From Thermosipho sp. (in: thermotogales) (GTDB taxonomy: Bacteria > Thermotogota > Thermotogae > Thermotogales > Fervidobacteriaceae), in the NCBI GenBank assembly GCA_017656345.1, contig JACDNZ010000003.1:1-64000 (forward strand): a DNA stretch of 64,000 nt. Direction: 5' to 3'. The position numbers were made by a program, and so were the translations under genes. Of the stretch, positions 63,362-64,000 are shown piece after piece (the stretch's first letter is position 1; each line of letters starts with the position of its first letter). The notes beneath the pieces were generated by a model, which saw nothing but the letters and a program-made list of their open reading frames with translations, had not been told where the DNA came from and did no database searches.

Positions 63362-64000
63362 GTGAAAATTTTATTTTTAGGTGAAATTTTAATTGATTTG
63401 ATTACTGATAATAATTTATATACTTCAACAAACTTTTCAAAAAAACTTGGCGGAAGCCCTCTGAATATCGCTATTAATCTTTCGCAGTTAGGTGTTGAAT
63501 CAAGAATTATCTCCAGAATTGGTAGTGATCCCTTCGGTTTCTTTATTTTAGAAAGCTTAAAAAAGTATAACATAGACACTTCACTTATCCAAACTGACAA
63601 TGAACATAATACAACTCTTGTTTTTGTTTCAAAATCCAAACATACTCCGGATTTTTTCGTCGTTAGGGGAGCCGATCGTTTTTTCAATCTTCCTGATATT
63701 GATTTTAAAGGAGTCGATTATCTGCATCTTAGCTGCTGGACAATTACCCACGAAAAAAACTTTGAAAACACTATGAAGTTAATTAAAAAAGCAAAAAATT
63801 CTGGTGTAAAAATAGGTTTTGATCCAAATTGTAGAAAGAAAATTTTTTGTGACAAAAAACTGGATATCGATAAAATTTTTGAAGTACTTAATAACACTTT
63901 CATAATCAAACCGTCTCTTGACGATGCTCACGAAATTTTTGGCCCTCTTCCAGAAGAAAGATATATTGAATTACTCCACAATTTTGGAATAAAATATGTC
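63362..64000 (+). CDS. PfkB-family carbohydrate kinase, partial at the window edge
   Basis: An open frame from GTG 63362, behind GAGGTGAT, to the right end: 213 codons with no stop. N-terminal ILFLGEILIDLI, the substrate-binding KKLGGSPLNIAINLSQLGV (about 35-53), RIGSDPFGFFILESLKKYNIDT (about 59-80), and IGFDPNCRKK near 157. The GGSPxNxA pattern is that of fructokinase- or ribokinase-like sugar kinases. The ATP-binding C-terminus with the catalytic GAGD lies outside. A TTTCCA, 17 bases, TAAAAT promoter (63319-63347) is plausible. Confidence 0.88.
   Translation, partial: MKILFLGEILIDLITDNNLYTSTNFSKKLGGSPLNIAINLSQLGVESRIISRIGSDPFGFFILESLKKYNIDTSLIQTDNEHNTTLVFVSKSKHTPDFFVVRGADRFFNLPDIDFKGVDYLHLSCWTITHEKNFENTMKLIKKAKNSGVKIGFDPNCRKKIFCDKKLDIDKIFEVLNNTFIIKPSLDDAHEIFGPLPEERYIELLHNFGIKYV

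Noticed and set aside
1-64000. CRISPR arrays, insertion sequences, prophage, or a replication origin near dnaN
   Set aside because: No spaced direct repeats, transposase, integrase or phage genes were seen; dnaN is without dnaA or a DnaA-box cluster.

Overview
The window is a bacterial chromosome segment with low GC and very dense coding. It most likely comes from the Thermotogota, closest in gene content to Thermosipho or Fervidobacterium. This rests on the protein families and gene order, not on a database search. Supporting points are a fervidolysin-like lipoprotein subtilase, a pilB/gspE-type ATPase overlapping ftsZ in an ftsA-ftsZ operon, a QueH of the type known from Thermotoga maritima, a class A RNase P RNA, A/T-rich codon use, and many TTG starts behind strong Shine-Dalgarno sequences. 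I see no insertion sequence, phage gene, CRISPR array or rRNA. No gap of more than about 300 bases is empty: the only comparable one holds rnpB.

Layout. 1-10.1 kb, minus strand: a wecG/tagA-type glycosyltransferase, rsmG and mnmE with ATGA-type overlaps; tRNA-Leu(CAG); an ornithine/lysine/arginine-type decarboxylase; then an operon running HD protein, small membrane protein, thrS, nfeD-like, SPFH, small membrane protein, Gate-domain membrane protein. 10.3-16.3 kb, plus strand: a threonine-synthase-like PLP enzyme coupled to a molybdenum hydroxylase operon with two [2Fe-2S] subunits, two FAD-type subunits and one molybdopterin subunit. 16.4-20.1 kb, minus: a lipoprotein followed by a lipoprotein subtilase. 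20.3-25.3 kb, plus: relA/spoT, dtd, queH, a DUF212 protein, a lytic transglycosylase and an orphan FecE-type ATPase. 25.3-26.3 kb, minus: csaB-like. 26.4-32.1 kb, plus: panB, coaBC, an exported beta-propeller, a CBS-ACT protein, scpA, scpB and a MoxR-type ATPase. 32.1-37.5 kb, minus: an FAD enzyme, purA, guaA and purB behind a leader that looks attenuated. 37.7-54.6 kb, minus: ftsQ-like, ftsA, ftsZ, pilB-type, then frr, uppS, cdsA, alaS, mreB, mreC-like, murA, a WbpM/PglF-type dehydratase, two small genes and an EF-G-like GTPase. 54.7-57.2 kb, plus: rnpB, fba and ackA. 57.3-63.3 kb, minus: dnaN, pilin-like, ABC ATPase and GNAT; then a radical SAM enzyme, apbE, ybaB and rhomboid. A PfkB sugar kinase runs off the right end.

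Most of the window is core physiology: cell wall and division, purine and CoA synthesis, tRNA charging and modification, stringent response and glycolysis/acetate formation. The least ordinary part is the molybdenum hydroxylase operon, with its doubled electron-transfer subunits and coupled PLP enzyme. Next come a probable ATT start codon on the nfeD-like gene, a promoter-leader-terminator arrangement ahead of the purine operon, and very reduced proteins in the FtsQ and MreC positions. A recurrent extended -10 element, TGATATAAT or a close variant, precedes many transcription units.
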